Below, in pieces: positions 23,397 to 35,129 of a DNA stretch of 64,000 nucleotides. The stretch's first letter is position 1; each line of letters starts with the position of its first letter. The DNA comes from Nilaparvata lugens (lineage: Eukaryota > Arthropoda > Insecta > Hemiptera > Delphacidae). The DNA lies in contig NC_052504.1 of the NCBI RefSeq assembly GCF_014356525.2, positions 61,305,637-61,369,636 of the forward strand, in the 5' to 3' direction. The notes under the pieces were generated by a model. It made no database searches. It saw only the letters and a program-made list of their open reading frames with translations, and was not told the origin of the DNA. Position numbers and translations under genes: made by a program.

Positions 23397-23772
23397 CGTT
23401 GTGATTCCATTCTCTGCTATTGATTCAAACTTTGAATCAAAACCACTTTTGAAATGGACCCACTTACCTTCCCAGCAGTGACAACATAGCAAACTCCTTG
23501 TTGTTCATCTTCAGACTTGGAAAACTCTTCCTGGGGAGTCTTCTCAGTCTGAATATGACCAACAACAGAAAGTTGTTGGGAGAGGGAACAGCTTTGAGCT
23601 AGGCATTTTGGTCCTTTTCTGAGCATGTATTTGATTTGTATATTATGAAATGTTAATAAATAAATAAACAGATCAAAATTTCGTCACTGCTAAAAAGTAA
23701 GTGTGTCCAGTTCAAAAGTGGTTTTAATTCAGAGTTTTTATTAATTAATAGCAGAGAAGAATGGATTCACAA
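23397..23772. mobile_element. Inverted-repeat element downstream of exon B
   Basis: Arms of about 90 bp (23397-23487 and 23678-23772) are reverse complements with a few indels. They share TTCTCTGCTATT, AAAACCACTTTTGAA, TGGACNCACTTAC and AGCAGTGAC. The spacer of about 190 bp holds GAAGACTCCCCAGGAAGAG (minus strand) and AATAAATAAATAAA. A 69-codon minus-strand frame here is part of the repeat: its end (SEDEQQGVCYVV) is the translated form of the hammerhead-like unit. Confidence 0.6.
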
Positions 23773-23937
23773 AGCATAATTAATCTCTTATCAAATCCTT
23801 TATATTATTCAATATATCTTACACTCCCAATCATTATTATTTCATTCGCCTTATCCGTTATATCGGACAGTTATAATTATTGTCAGCCTTCATGCAATGC
23901 AATTCTGCTGATAGTTGAGTTGCTTCTGTCGTTAACA

Positions 23938-24834
23938 ATATCGGGGCACCGAGCTTCGCCTCGGAGTACAAAAGCATAGAAGCATAGTTGTTATTTGATA
24001 TTTATGTATTTATAAACAGTAAACAATTCTTTAAAATGATTGGGGAAGGACTTACAGGCACAGCCCAAAATTGTTTTTCCCCGAATTTCGATTTATACAC
24101 TATAAATAGTCCAAAATGTAGGTTATGTTCCATATACTTGAATTCAGGTCCAATTTTCAATTCAAACATTTGAAAAAAGAAAAGTTCGATTTTAGATTGT
24201 TCACAAACCAAATTGAATAACAAAATAACACTCACTAATAACTTAAAACTGTAAAATAATGATCAACTTTGAAAATTTTGATATACTCGAATTTAGAATG
24301 ATATACTTGCATCTTCCATTATCGACAGACGACAAAATTAGCAGCTGCTTTTCCAAGGATGAATAGTTATTATCCTTTTCATGTCCCCCAGCGAATTCTC
24401 CCAGGAATGAGACCTAGTGCAATAGAATTTTCATAACATAAACCTACTATGTTTCAAATTTCGTGAAATTAGAGCCGTTTTCGAGATCCGTTGGACATGA
24501 ATAAGTATTCATAAGTTTATACTCATATGGGTATCATAATCAACTGATACCCATATACCATAGCCACCTCTAATACAAGGCCCCGGCCTACGATATTGCA
24601 ATGTCGCAGCGTAGGCCTAGAATCTAATACATGATTGGTGAAAAAGATCAGCTGGTATTTTAAAAAATCTTTCTCACCAATCATATTAGATTCTAGGCCT
24701 ACACTGCGACGTTGCAATATTGTAGGCTGGGGCCTTGTATTAGAGGCGGCTATGCTTATACCCATATACCCGAATAAATAAATAAATATACATATTTATA
24801 TATACAGAAATTTCTCGCTTAATATAATAGGATT
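23938..24834 (+). mobile_element. Dispersed repeat R, most complete copy
   Basis: Starts ATATCGGGGCACCGAGCTTC (with the small palindrome CGAGCTTCGCCTCG) and ends AATTTCTCGCTTAATATAAT followed by AGGATT. Same family as 17400-17672, 36100-36275 and, reversed, 38613-41484. Internal blocks are GATTGGGGAAGGACTTACAG, GTAGGTTATGTTCCATATAC, ATTATCGACAGACGACAAAA, GAGACCTAGTGCAATAG and AGAGCCGTTTTCGAGATCCG. The MITE at 24562-24751 is nested in its 3' part. Non-coding, AT-rich, of unknown class. Confidence 0.7.
24562..24751. mobile_element. Near-perfect palindromic MITE nested in repeat R
   Basis: Arms of about 85 bp: AGCCACCTCTAATACAAGGC on the left against AGCCGCCTCTAATACAAGGC on the complementary right, both continuing through TGCAATNTCGCAG, TAGGCCTAGAATCTAATA and CACCAATCAT. 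The loop is short (about 25 bp around 24645-24665). High arm identity suggests recent insertion. A further small palindrome, GGGTATCA..TGATACCC, sits just outside at 24527-24555. Confidence 0.8.
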
Positions 24835-25324
24835 TACTTCAACTCGAACTTTTCTTATTTAATTTGATGTCAAAATGTTAAAACTCCAGGACTCCGCTAC
24901 TTATCATAAGTAGTTGGAAGATAAGTTTGAAGATTCTTGGTTTGATTAGCTATCAGTATTACATCTGATAGTTAGTCAATTTATCCGAATCCACTCAGAT
25001 AGATTAGTTAATATAACAGGAAAAGTGTGAAGCCAGAATCAGTCCAGTGAAAGTTTAATTGTGGGAGAGAGAGTCATGAATACATTTTCAATCTGACTCA
25101 TTTCCAAATAATTAGCTTCAAAGTAATGCGTAATTCCAAAAAAATCAACACTATCACTCGTATAGTGTGTATACACTCGTATAACAGCTATGCAATAATT
25201 AAAATGTACTCTTAAGAAAATATAGATAGAATCTATCATAACCAACTGAATAATTCAGAATCTGTTCTTGTCAAATTTAGTTTGATAAAATATCAATTTT
25301 CTTAAATTTAGTTTATCGATTTAA

Positions 25325-25474
25325 ATTCAGCGAATTACGCCAGGCCCTCACAAACACAGCAGGCTTAAGCCTACATGTGAGTCTCTTACAACGTAAGGGT
25401 ATAAATAAATGTTCTGTGATTGTACTGTATTATTTGTAAATTGTGAGAATGAATTGATTTGATTTGATTTGATC
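25325..25474 (+). mobile_element. Short LINE 3' end with (GATTT)n tail
   Basis: A GC-richer block (AGGCCCTCACAAACACAGC, TACAACGTAAGGGTATAAAT) runs into GAATTGATTTGATTTGATTTG. Short tandem tails of this type terminate CR1/Jockey-clade retrotransposons, as at 32466 in this window. Severely 5'-truncated, with no open frame. Confidence 0.4.
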
Positions 25475-25766
25475 TATCATAATTGATGGCCAAATAATGT
25501 ATTCAATATTTGAATATGAGGAAGATTTCGAGAAATTGGAACTAACAGTAATAATTCCTTGCATGCAGTTAGTTCAACATTTCAAAAAAAATATTATCAT
25601 CATTTTTGATAAACATTACTTTCTAAAACATGTTTTGAATAATGCAAACTATTAAAAATACTGAAGATAATCTTATGTAAGATAAAAAATCGCATAAATC
25701 TGAGTTCATCTATACCAAATATAACACATATAACAGAAAACTCTTTAAAGTTTTATAATATAAATT

Positions 25767-25981
25767 ATTAAAACAGGAAACTCACGACATAGATAGATTA
25801 AAAATACTTGGAAACTTTTATTATAATCGGAAATTTTCGAGGAACTGTGAACTGTGTCCACTTTTTCGATCGAGCAAAGAGTGGTGCAGTTCGAAATTCA
25901 ATTGGATCTAAAATTTTCGATTATAATGTATGTTTCTAAGTGTTTTTAATCTATCTATGTCGTGTGTTCCCTGTTTTAATT
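25767..25981. mobile_element. Palindromic MITE, TTAA-type flanks
   Basis: The left arm begins ATTAAAACAGGAAACTCACG and the complementary right arm ATTAAAACAGGGAACACACG. Both run on through ACATAGATAGATTAAAAA and an ATTATAATCG block, so the arms span most of the element. TTAA occurs at both boundaries, compatible with a TTAA target. Confidence 0.7.
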
Positions 25982-26259
25982 CATAAAATGAAACATTTTA
26001 ACATTTGTAGAAGTACATTCGCCGTTTCACGGTTAGAGTTCTTTTGAACGCCTAATTTTTGTAAGAGTATACTTCAATCCGTACCATCGATATCACATTC
26101 AAATAATATTTCGCTCGAGAAAACAAGTGTAGTTTGCAACGGTATGACAACAGCCTTGACTAGTGTCTGTCAAGACAGTTTATAGTGGAGAGCTTTTAGT
26201 GTTTCCGTGAGAGTCTCTGCTCCAGCAGCTATGTGTTGCGGAAGTAACAATTCCAAGAG

Positions 26260-26427
26260 ATGGCCGTGAGAGATTTTATTTTTAAAGTGCTGGCGTTTTT
26301 GATTGGTGTTCACCATTTCAAGGGAAGCTTCCTGGTTCCTGCCTTCCATTTTGCCGGTCGGTCATGTGGCGCTGGACCGGATAACGGAAGTCACCTATTC
26401 ATTGCAATCCACATATCATTTCGATAA
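26260..26427 (+). CDS. Small open frame with hydrophobic N-terminus, doubtful
   Basis: The ATG at 26260 has a favourable context (purine at -3, G at +4) and opens 55 codons. It starts MAVRDFIFKVLAFLIGVHHF, a positively charged then hydrophobic stretch like a short signal or anchor. It lies in a patch (26150-26400) with higher G+C than its surroundings. No splice donor, homology or poly(A) signal supports it. It may be part of an untranslated first exon or chance. Confidence 0.13.
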   Translation: MAVRDFIFKVLAFLIGVHHFKGSFLVPAFHFAGRSCGAGPDNGSHLFIAIHISFR

Positions 26428-28232
26428 ATCAAACAAACGGGAATCAGCCAATCTAATCAGCACAATAGATACTGAGTTATCACAGTACAACAAAATTCAA
26501 TAGAATACGAGGTTAAGATCCATCATAGCAGCGACAGTCACCAAGAATACAGTGCTACAATAATCTTGAAGTAGATCTGTCGTTTGTTATTCAGAAATGG
26601 ATCCATTCAGATTCACAATCATAAGTTGGTAACACTATCTTATAAAGAAATTATTGTTAATAACTGTTATTGTTAAGTTCATTTAATAGAATAAGTTTAT
26701 CAAATATTTGATGGATTATACTTGCAAAAGGTTGATTATCATTCAACTTGATCTTGAAGATCAATCATGGTGATACAGTGAGCCCTGAAATCAATTTGCC
26801 TTAATATTTATCCCCAATTATGCTAACTGTCTATCTATGATGTTCTATCAACTGAGATTCCTCCAAACATGAGTAGGGATTCCTATATAATTGTAAAACT
26901 ACGATCTTACTTACGTTGATTTATTATTTTATTGTGGGGTTACCCAAATGGGTAGGGGGGGTGGACGCAGAATGTGCTCTTGAAATGTTTTGATGATTAA
27001 TGAGCAATAGAAAATAATTAATCAATTTTAAAATCTCTAATACGGATTTTAATATATAATTCTGCAGTACCGAATTCAAATCTATTGTGTAATCTGACTC
27101 TTTGTCTAAGAAAATTTGTTCTTTGTAATACGGAATGTGAATAGCCTGAGGACTGTGGCTCATATAACAGTTGAGCGTTATCCTTATAACAAAAAACCAT
27201 TTCTACAGAAATGGAATACACATGAACAATTGAAGAGCTTCAGAAAGTTTTAATACAGTTATATGAAATCCAACCTCATGTAATGAATGACTTCCATTGA
27301 TGAACTTTGTACAATTGGCTTATTTTTCACGTTATTGATGAAATCAATCATTTTATTTTTCTTTATAAGACACACTATCATATATCACAATATTATTGAT
27401 TTTCCAATAAAGCCATTTTTGAAGGATATTTTTTGGAATTTGTCTGATTCTATCATTGTTAAACGTTGAAAAGCTGTAAAACAATATGAATTTATTTTTA
27501 TCTCATCACTATTAAAAAAATAAGCCTTCATAAAACCAATCAAATTTGCCTGAGAAGTTGGGTCTGGAACTATAAGGTTGTCACAATCTATCACTGTTTA
27601 AGTAAAATCTCTAAGTTGTGTCACATTATTGACAAGAGCTGAGTCATGTTCATCTGAGGAAGGGTTCATGGGCTAATAGGGGGTTCGTTGTTTCTCATAC
27701 CAGCCGAGTGGAAATTCAATTAAGTTCTACGTCCATAAAGTTTGTGGACTTTCTCACAACGTAAATACTGAGTAATAATAACCGAATCTTACATAAGTCT
27801 TTTGACCTCAAAATTGCTCAAACATTATGTTTCATCGTCAGATGCAACTCAGTATGAGTTTAAAAACGTGTATAATTGTTTGCATGGAAAATATATTTTG
27901 ACCTTGAGCTTCCTAAAATTACTGCTGACAATCTAAAAGAAAAAGTGAGAGAATGGAACAAAACTCGTAAATTTGGTTATTATCATTCCACCTGGATCAC
28001 CATTCTGTTATTAATATTATTCATTGTTCAGTTTAATTAAAAAAGCAAAGGAGCAGTAATAGAAAGTTGTGGTTGGAATTTGTACTGAGTCATGAGTTCT
28101 ATTGATGAAAAGGAGTATGGATTTCCCACCATGAATTTTGAATCAATTTTATATCCTAGAGAGTAGCTTATGGGTCTTCTGAGAGTAAAAATTATTCATA
28201 ATCTCTATTGAAGGTGAATGAAATATGAACTC
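26428..28232. other. No feature seen
   Basis: AT-rich sequence with scattered short open frames on both strands, none with splice or coding support. Confidence 0.4.
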
Positions 28233-28514
28233 CTACCGAAAATGAATACTCCTCAACCATATTGACCCACTGGAATAGCCCATGATAGGAATGTGGACTA
28301 CTTTCAATTCTGAAGTTTTTTGGAGTGACACTGCAATTTTGCCTGGCAAATGTATTTCCGGCTTCGTCATGACTGAACCCTTGAGACTGTCAACTGAATT
28401 CGGGCTGAATATAGATGACTGGATAGCAGTGCTATAAACGCAAGGTAGGCTTTTTGCCGATTGGCTGAGAAGAAGTAGCTCAGAAGATATTTCTTGAGAG
28501 TCACCTACTTGCAA
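28233..28514 (-). CDS. Unidentified open frame, possible exon
   Basis: An uninterrupted minus-strand frame of about 90 codons with fairly balanced amino-acid use (SSELLLLSQSAKSLP, HLPGKIAVSLQKTSEL, VVHIPIMGYSSGSIWL). A possible donor TCG|GTAGGA lies at its 3' limit and a weak AG at its 5' side. There is no natural ATG at the frame start and no recognised family. It could be a relic of a coding sequence or a chance frame. Confidence 0.18.
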   Translation of the reverse strand: MQVGDSQEISSELLLLSQSAKSLPCVYSTAIQSSIFSPNSVDSLKGSVMTKPEIHLPGKIAVSLQKTSELKVVHIPIMGYSSGSIWLRSIHFR

Positions 28515-28851
28515 GATTTCTGAAGGACTCTACCCTTTACTTATCATTTTTACTATTTCTCAAACTCCCTTTCGCCCATTTCAGTGAGCTACCCACTTTT
28601 GTTTCATCATTTCTTTATCTTCAGATACACTATAGAGCTCTCGTCTATATACGTTATACGGCCTCAACACACTATGTGTGAAAACGCTACGACTTTCAAT
28701 TAGTTTTCAAGATAGAATTTTTCTAATGATTTATGAACTATCAATACAAACACAGTTGAATAAAATATTATAAACGTTATGATGTGATAGAAAACTCTCT
28801 CATTGAATCAATCAATCAATCAATCAATTGAGGGCTTTTAAAAAATGTCTT

Positions 28852-28978
28852 AAAGACAGTCGTATATTGAGACTGAACGCGACGTGACATGACGTGACCC
28901 ATTATATGATAATAGCTCATCTAGCAGACTCACGTTGCGTCATTTCACGTCGTGTCACGTCTCAATTTGCGTCAAGAC
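28852..28978. mobile_element. Palindromic MITE, family P, copy 2
   Basis: Same design as 6030-6177: TATTGAGACTGAACGCGACG then GTGACATGACGTGAC on the left, mirrored by GTCACGTCTCAATTTGCG on the right, with AGCAGACTCACGTT conserved in the inner right arm. The left arm is more diverged than in copy 1. An (ATCA)n run of about 25 bp precedes it at 28806. Confidence 0.65.
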
Positions 28979-30490
28979 TTCATAACAGTTATTTTTTTAA
29001 GATATTAGAGAATTCAAATCACACTTAATTCGATGATTAATATTATAAATATAATTATGATGTTCTCTATTTTTTTAACCAAAAATAGAGCGAAATACAT
29101 GAATTAATAATACTCTTGCTAGAATAGAATCAATTTTTTATCCAAGTAAACAAACTACAAGCTTGACGGATATAAGATATATAAGATTGATGAATTATGA
29201 GCTTACATGAGTGTGAATGATAAATACGTATCCCATGTTGATGGCTTGTTAAGGACCCAGAAGATAATAATATTTGAAAGTACACTCCTTATTTTTTGGT
29301 TTAATTGAAAAAAAAAAACATTGATGAATTTTTACGGATGTTATATTATTTCCTTTCATCAATAAATACAAAGCTGGAGATCGATTTGGAAGCCGATGAT
29401 GACAATATTACTTCTACCAATTTTATATAGGCCAATGCATGAATGATTGAACTCATGCAATTCTATCAAATATTGTGTATTTTGAAACCTCTTCACCCAC
29501 ACTGCGAGACTGGTTATTACTACCATCAGACTACAACCAGTATGAACTAAGTATTAGAAAAAGTATGAGTTTGCATGTTTAATGATTGAATGTTTAACAA
29601 GTTCAATGCATCTATTAGTATAACTTGAATACTAAGGATGATAAAGTATTCATATCGTCATATTAATCTCGCAATTCGAGAAAATAGAATGATGCTTCTC
29701 TTTAGAGATAGAAGTACAATATATTTCATCGCACAGACTTAGCGGGCAACACAAGAAGGAAATTGGAAATTTCATGCTCGAATAACAATAATATTATACT
29801 CTACTTGAGCTGCTCCACTGTTAGGGGGTAGAACTCACAGTTATTGCAGATAATATTGAAGCATTGACGAGTGGCGTATATCGCAAGTGAGACACGCACT
29901 TTTGAATGTAAAAAATATTCCATATTCTGAGGAAGTTCTAAAAATTCGCTCATAACTCATTTCGTATTCCAATTTTCATTTTCAATTGGTTTGGGTGCGT
30001 AACCCATGAATCGGTGATTGATATTGCGGCCGCATTCTTCTCGGCTATACAATTTCTTATTTCCAAGTTTCAAATCATAGGGTGGAATTGAGTGCAAACC
30101 ACTTGACAGAGCATAAGAGACCTGGCAGACTTGGCGTACTCTTCAGCTGAGCTTTCCAATTCTAAGGAAGGTTAGGATGTACATTGTGAAGGAGGCACTT
30201 GCCAGAGAATGAGTGTGTAGGTGTGGATGCAGGTTCCTGTCAGTATTGAGCGGATTCAAATTCTGCCTCTGCTACTTATTATTAGCTTTCAACTCTTAAG
30301 CGGTAATCCAATGGTGATTGAAATCAAAAGTACAAAGCGATTGATTTGCTATTCAAGCAATACTTGATATCCAATTTGAATTCTACACATGAACATGAGA
30401 TCTAGAAGCAGGCTTGAATGGCAGATCCAAATTCTCAGTGGTAGGCTATATGTACTGGTAGGAATATAATGAAGTTGAAATAATATAATA
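28979..30490. other. No feature seen
   Basis: AT-rich. No exon or repeat partner recognised. A GC-richer patch at 30080-30270 has a 43-codon open + frame after a GATGCAG, but no pyrimidine tract. Confidence 0.4.
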
Positions 30491-30600
30491 TTCGTATGGC
30501 TTTTATTGGTGGGGAGTCCTGACGGAAGTTCCACCTCGCCTGAATAGATCATTTGAGCCGTCCATGGGCCTTAAGACTGTCATAAGTTTATCATCACGGT
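30491..30600 (-). mobile_element. LINE/SINE 3' tail, copy 2
   Basis: Reverse complement of the right part of 4715-4883. On the minus strand it shows GACAGTCTTAAGGCCCATGG, ACGGCTCAAATG, a CAGGCGAGGTGG block, GGACTCCCCACCAATAAAAG and the shared end GCCATACGAAT. The 5' part is more diverged than copy 1. Confidence 0.55.
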
Positions 30601-31671
30601 ACTCAATATACTGGAAAAAGAGCATTCTGGTGCTCTTTCCACAATTCAAAAGTTGGTAAATAGTATGCTAAACTTGGAAAATTGCATACATAACTTTGGG
30701 GTGTACCAAACTCCAGAACCGACAGTTCCGTCTATGTTACCTATTTTACATAGGTGTGGAATATACCAATATTGTTTTAAAGAAGAGTTAACTCAAAAAA
30801 AGAATGTTTGGGATGTGGTACACCCCAGTGTTATATTTTAAGCTTAATGTGTGACTTTCATGTGCAAGGAGAATCAGAATGAAATACGTGATAATTCTCA
30901 AGGACGATTAAATGACGAATTTCTGTATAAAGTACGGGTATATAGGTGCTGCTAACTGAAAGCGTTCATGAACAAATTGAAGAGAAGCTTTGAAAAGTTT
31001 ATAATGATTGTATATGGGAACTGGAGAGGCGTTTTACTCCAGCCATGATGATGGACTAACAAATTAAACTTCTATTACGATCATAAGGTGAGTAATTTGA
31101 AGCGCACTTAAAGTGTAACATATTAGTAATGTATTGCTAAATTATGCGTATCTTACTGAGTTTACCTGGCTTATCACATCTCTCAAGTCTATGAGTTCCT
31201 TCCAGTTCATCAAGATATACCAAATTGTTATTGGATAAGTTTTCAATTTAATCACTCTCATGATTGTATCAAGTACTCCTATAAACTTGGAGAGCCTCTA
31301 ACTATTATCAACAAGTTCTGACGAGAACAGGATACATAATATTTTGTAGTGCTCAATCATAAGCAGAAACCTTCACTTTACAGCATCGATATGATAATTA
31401 ATAACTATTTTATTCATTTAAGGAATATATGAATAGGATAATTATATTAAGGAATTAATTATTTTCAATTCACATTAATTTCCTTCAATTGGCAGGAACT
31501 TGAAACGGAATAATAGAGACACCATAGAGCACAAGTCCCTCATATTTTATTGAGCAATATAATATTCTTCACAGAGAAAATATTTATCAATGAAGGTTGA
31601 ATGAGGAAAAGAAACTATTTAATAACATTATATAATACATAAATTTTATAATATTAATAAATTAAATAACA
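30601..31671. other. No feature seen
   Basis: AT-rich. A short open + frame at 30653-30841 has no supporting signal. Confidence 0.4.
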
Positions 31672-31676
31672 AAAAT

Positions 31677-32207
31677 ATGATAAGATTGATATATTTTGCT
31701 TATGCACAGTCTGTGCTCCAATATGTAATCTTGATTTGGGGTGGAGCTTTCAACTGCCATTTCAATAAAATGTTTGTTGTCCAAAAACATATTCTTAGAG
31801 CTGCCTTGGGTAAGCCTTGGCTGCATCCCAGTGCCGAGCTTTTCCAAGAAATGTGCGTTCTCACTCTAAAACAGCTTTATGTTAAGAGCTTAATTCTATT
31901 CATAAATAGGAATTCAGAATCATTTATCACCCACCCAAACCCATACAATATTCGAAGCGCAAGAGTAGAATGTCCCCGAACTGACCTATCCATTTGCAGA
32001 AAACAATCTGTGTATAATAATTGTGAAATAATTTTCAACAGTATTCCACAAAATTTCATCACATTCAAGCTGGTTGGGCATGTTAAAAAACGCATAGAAA
32101 ATTGGATTCGTACCGATTTAAATTCTGTCATGTCTCTTATCAACACTGAACTCTACACCTTGGCTTTTCCTATTTCCATTAGCTACATTTTCATGTTTTT
32201 ATATTAA
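31677..32207 (+). pseudogene. Non-LTR retrotransposon, C-terminal end of reverse transcriptase ORF2
   Basis: A 176-codon open frame matches the region after the catalytic reverse-transcriptase core of Jockey/CR1-type LINEs. It shows YAQSVLQYVILIWGGAFN, then QKHILRAALGKP, LFQEMCVLTLKQLYVKSLIL and a conserved LVGHVKKRIENW tail (compare the usual pattern of S.LQYGI..WGG....QKR.IR.I). It lacks the fingers/palm domains and the YADD core, so it is a 5'-truncated, dead copy starting near 31672. The 3' untranslated part continues to the TTGATTGATTGA tail at about 32480. Surprisingly, this remaining frame is intact. Confidence 0.75.
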
Positions 32208-32480
32208 GTCTTCTTCTCCAGCTTATCTTCATAATTTGTCTTCTTTCTTACTACAGCATTATTATAATGGATATTTAAGTTTTTACATTGTTATACTGAA
32301 TCTTTGATATTTCATATCAATTCACTCGGCCTCTGCTCTCAGGTTTTCTTAACCTTGCAGGGACCCTCCTTATCTTACTTATACTACCTACTGTATATCT
32401 AACTATTATGTTATGTATTTTATACTTCAAGTTTCTAACTTTGTAACCATCATTAAGGATAAATAAATTTGATTGATTGA
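32208..32480 (+). mobile_element. 3' untranslated region and tail of the LINE
   Basis: Follows the ORF2 fragment and ends in AAGGATAAATAAATTTGATTG plus TGATT, a short tandem tail usual for this clade. The tail coincides with the left breakpoint of the duplication that follows. Confidence 0.55.
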
Positions 32481-33156
32481 TTTTTGAACTCTACGTTTAC
32501 AAAACGTAATGTTTTTGAAATACCGGTGCCTCATTAGAACTACAAGAAATCAATTGTTATAGAAAAGATTCTCAGTTTGACGTGAGAATTAGGAGCAACC
32601 ATCACTCGAATTGGTAATTCTACGAGGGTGTTACCTCAAACTTTCAAAAAAGGATCCCTTGGAATTTCTAGGTAACAAAAAATGTCAGGATTGTGCAACG
32701 GATAAAATCGCTTCATCAGTTCGTTTGAACATTGTTAAAGCGACAGAGAGTGAAGATTTCTGCTTCACTGGAAACAAATCCTGAGATTCTTATCATTGAA
32801 TGGAATACAGGAATCAATAGAATTCTAAAGGAAAAATGACTCAGATGCTCCTACAACAAATTCCCCTTCAACTTCCATACCTTTGATGTGAAAGCTTCGT
32901 TTCATTCTTCACTCTTCTTTTAGAGTCCGGGTTTGATTTGTGAGGGAGAACATGCACATCCATGCACATTGGATGGGACTCTGAAATCTGTTATAGTACG
33001 ATCATCTTAGTGATCGGCTTCTGAATCTGGACACATGGTAAGAGAGTAAGTAACTTGGCGATTTTTGAATCTGGTTCCAAATACTCAAGATTCAGGAGGT
33101 TGAATATGTCTTGTAGCCTGTCTACCCAAGACATACTCAAGCTACAACGGTCTTGA

Positions 33157-33444
33157 ATATTAGTAGATTACTAGATTACCAGATTACTAGATTACTAGAT
33201 TGCTAGATTACTAGATTACTGTATTATTAGATCACTAGATTACTAGATTACTAGATTACTAGATACTAGATTACTAGATTACTAGATTACTAGATTACTA
33301 GATAACTAGATTACTAGATTACTAGATTACTGGATTACTAGATTACTAGATTACCAGATTACTAGATTACTAGATTGCTAGATTACTAGATTACTGTATT
33401 ATTAGATCACTAGATTACTAGATTACTAGATTACTAGATAACTA
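33157..33444. repeat. 8-bp minisatellite (TAGATTAC)n, array 1
   Basis: About 35 units of TAGATTAC with point variants (GGATTACT, TAGATTGC, GTATTATT). A longer-period pattern repeats the same variants inside the array, showing higher-order duplication. Confidence 0.95.
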
Positions 33445-34128
33445 GATTTGATTGATTGATTTTTGAACTCTACGTTTACAAAACGTAATGTTTTTGAAAT
33501 ACCGGTGCCTCATTAGAACTACAAGAAATCAATTGTTATAGAAAAGATTCTCAGTTTGACGTGAGAATTAGGAGCAACCATCACTCGAATTGGTAATTCT
33601 ACGAGGGTGTTACCTCAAACTTTCAAAAAAGGATCCCTTGGAATTTCTAGGTAACAAAAAATGTCAGGATTGTGCAACGGATAAAATCGCTTCATCAGTT
33701 CGTTTGAACATTGTTAAAGCGACAGAGAGTGAAGATTTCTGCTTCACTGGAAACAAATCCTGAGATTCTTATCATTGAATGGAATACAGGAATCAATAGA
33801 ATTCGAAAGGAAAAATGACTCAGATGCTCCTACAACAAATTCCCCTTCAACTTCCATACCTTTGATGTGAAAGCTTCGTTTTATTCTTCACTCTTCTTTT
33901 AGAGTCCGGGTTTGATTTGTGAGGAAGAACATGCACATCCATGCACATTGGATGGGACTCTGATAGTAAGATCATCTTAGTGATCGGCTTCTGAATCTGG
34001 ACAGATGGTGAGAGAGTAAGTAACTTGGCGATTTTTGAATCTGGTTCCAAATACTCAAGATTCAGGAGGTTGAATATGTCTTGTAGCCTGTCTACCCAAG
34101 ACATACTCAAGCTACAACGGTCTTGAAT

Positions 34129-34302
34129 ATTAGTAGATTACTAGATTACCAGATTACTAGATTACTATATTGTTAGATTACTAGATTACTGTATTATTAG
34201 ATCACTAGATTACTAGATTACTAGATTACCAGATTACTAGATTACTAGATTACTAGATTACTGGATTACTAGAATATTAGATTACTAGATTACTGGATTA
34301 CT
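34129..34302. repeat. 8-bp minisatellite (TAGATTAC)n, array 2
   Basis: About 21 units of the same octamer, preserving the variant order of the start of array 1 (ACCAGATT, GTATTATTAGATCAC). Confidence 0.95.
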
Positions 34303-35129
34303 CTTGCACTAGTGGAAATGTGAAGAGAACTTTAAGTTCCATTGTCTAGTAATTCAGTTATCAAAGCAGTGTGAAGCAGTGTGACTTGACTGTAAGTATT
34401 CCACATTTCCAATTTTTTATTATGAGGCTCGATATCGTTATCCAATGTACAGTATTAGCAACAACGTTGTCTATTACCTTAGTTCTAATCCCAGTGGAGG
34501 TCTAAAAATATGAACCCTGAAAATCAAATCCATGAGAATTCAATCTTCGGAAAAAGATCAAGATTTTCAGCTAAATTATACAATTGCATAATTATATTGT
34601 GAAAAATAGAAGTGGATTTCACAAGAGTTCCAACAAAAATTAATGTTGGATTTGCAAAAGAAACAGTTGCAGACTGGGAGGAGATTGGATACCAAAACCT
34701 GTAATATTGAGAGATAGCCAACGCTTGTTGGCAACCAAATTCAAATAGAGCTTCTATGGACGATATTCGTTGAGCTATCTCGACTTGTTTATCGATGTTT
34801 ACTTCTCAGGAGTGTTTACAATTCACTAAAGTAAGCGAGAGGCTGGGTCAAGTTCCTACTATGAAAGCTCACTAGGCATTGTTTGCTTTTCCTAGTGGAT
34901 CCAAAGATTAATCGGTTCTGGTTCTCTCTTGAATCTCTTGACCTCGAAATCTCAGCTTCTGTGCATGATAAAAGATGTTGATAGCAGATTTCATCGATTA
35001 GATTTATGAGGTTCGATTAGCGCATCAGTGTTGAATTCTGTTTTCGACGGTTTCCCATGATGATAATTTATATCAAAAGTTCAGAAACTTTTTTCGACAA
35101 TGATGTCACATCCATATTGAACTGATGAT
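34303..35129. other. No feature seen
   Basis: AT-rich. A 65-codon minus frame at 34524-34721 has no support. Confidence 0.4.

Larger units (their letters stand above)
32466..34302 (+). repeat. Tandem duplication of about 979 bp
   Basis: The segment from 32466 (TTTGATTGATTGATTTTTGA) recurs at 33445. Across about 690 bp of unique sequence only a handful of substitutions and one deletion are seen (copy 2 lacks about 10 bases near 33962). Both copies end in the TAGATTAC minisatellite. Breakpoints are the LINE tail and the minisatellite. Very high identity means a recent duplication or an assembly artefact. A frame at 33847-34110 (minus) has no support. Confidence 0.9.
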
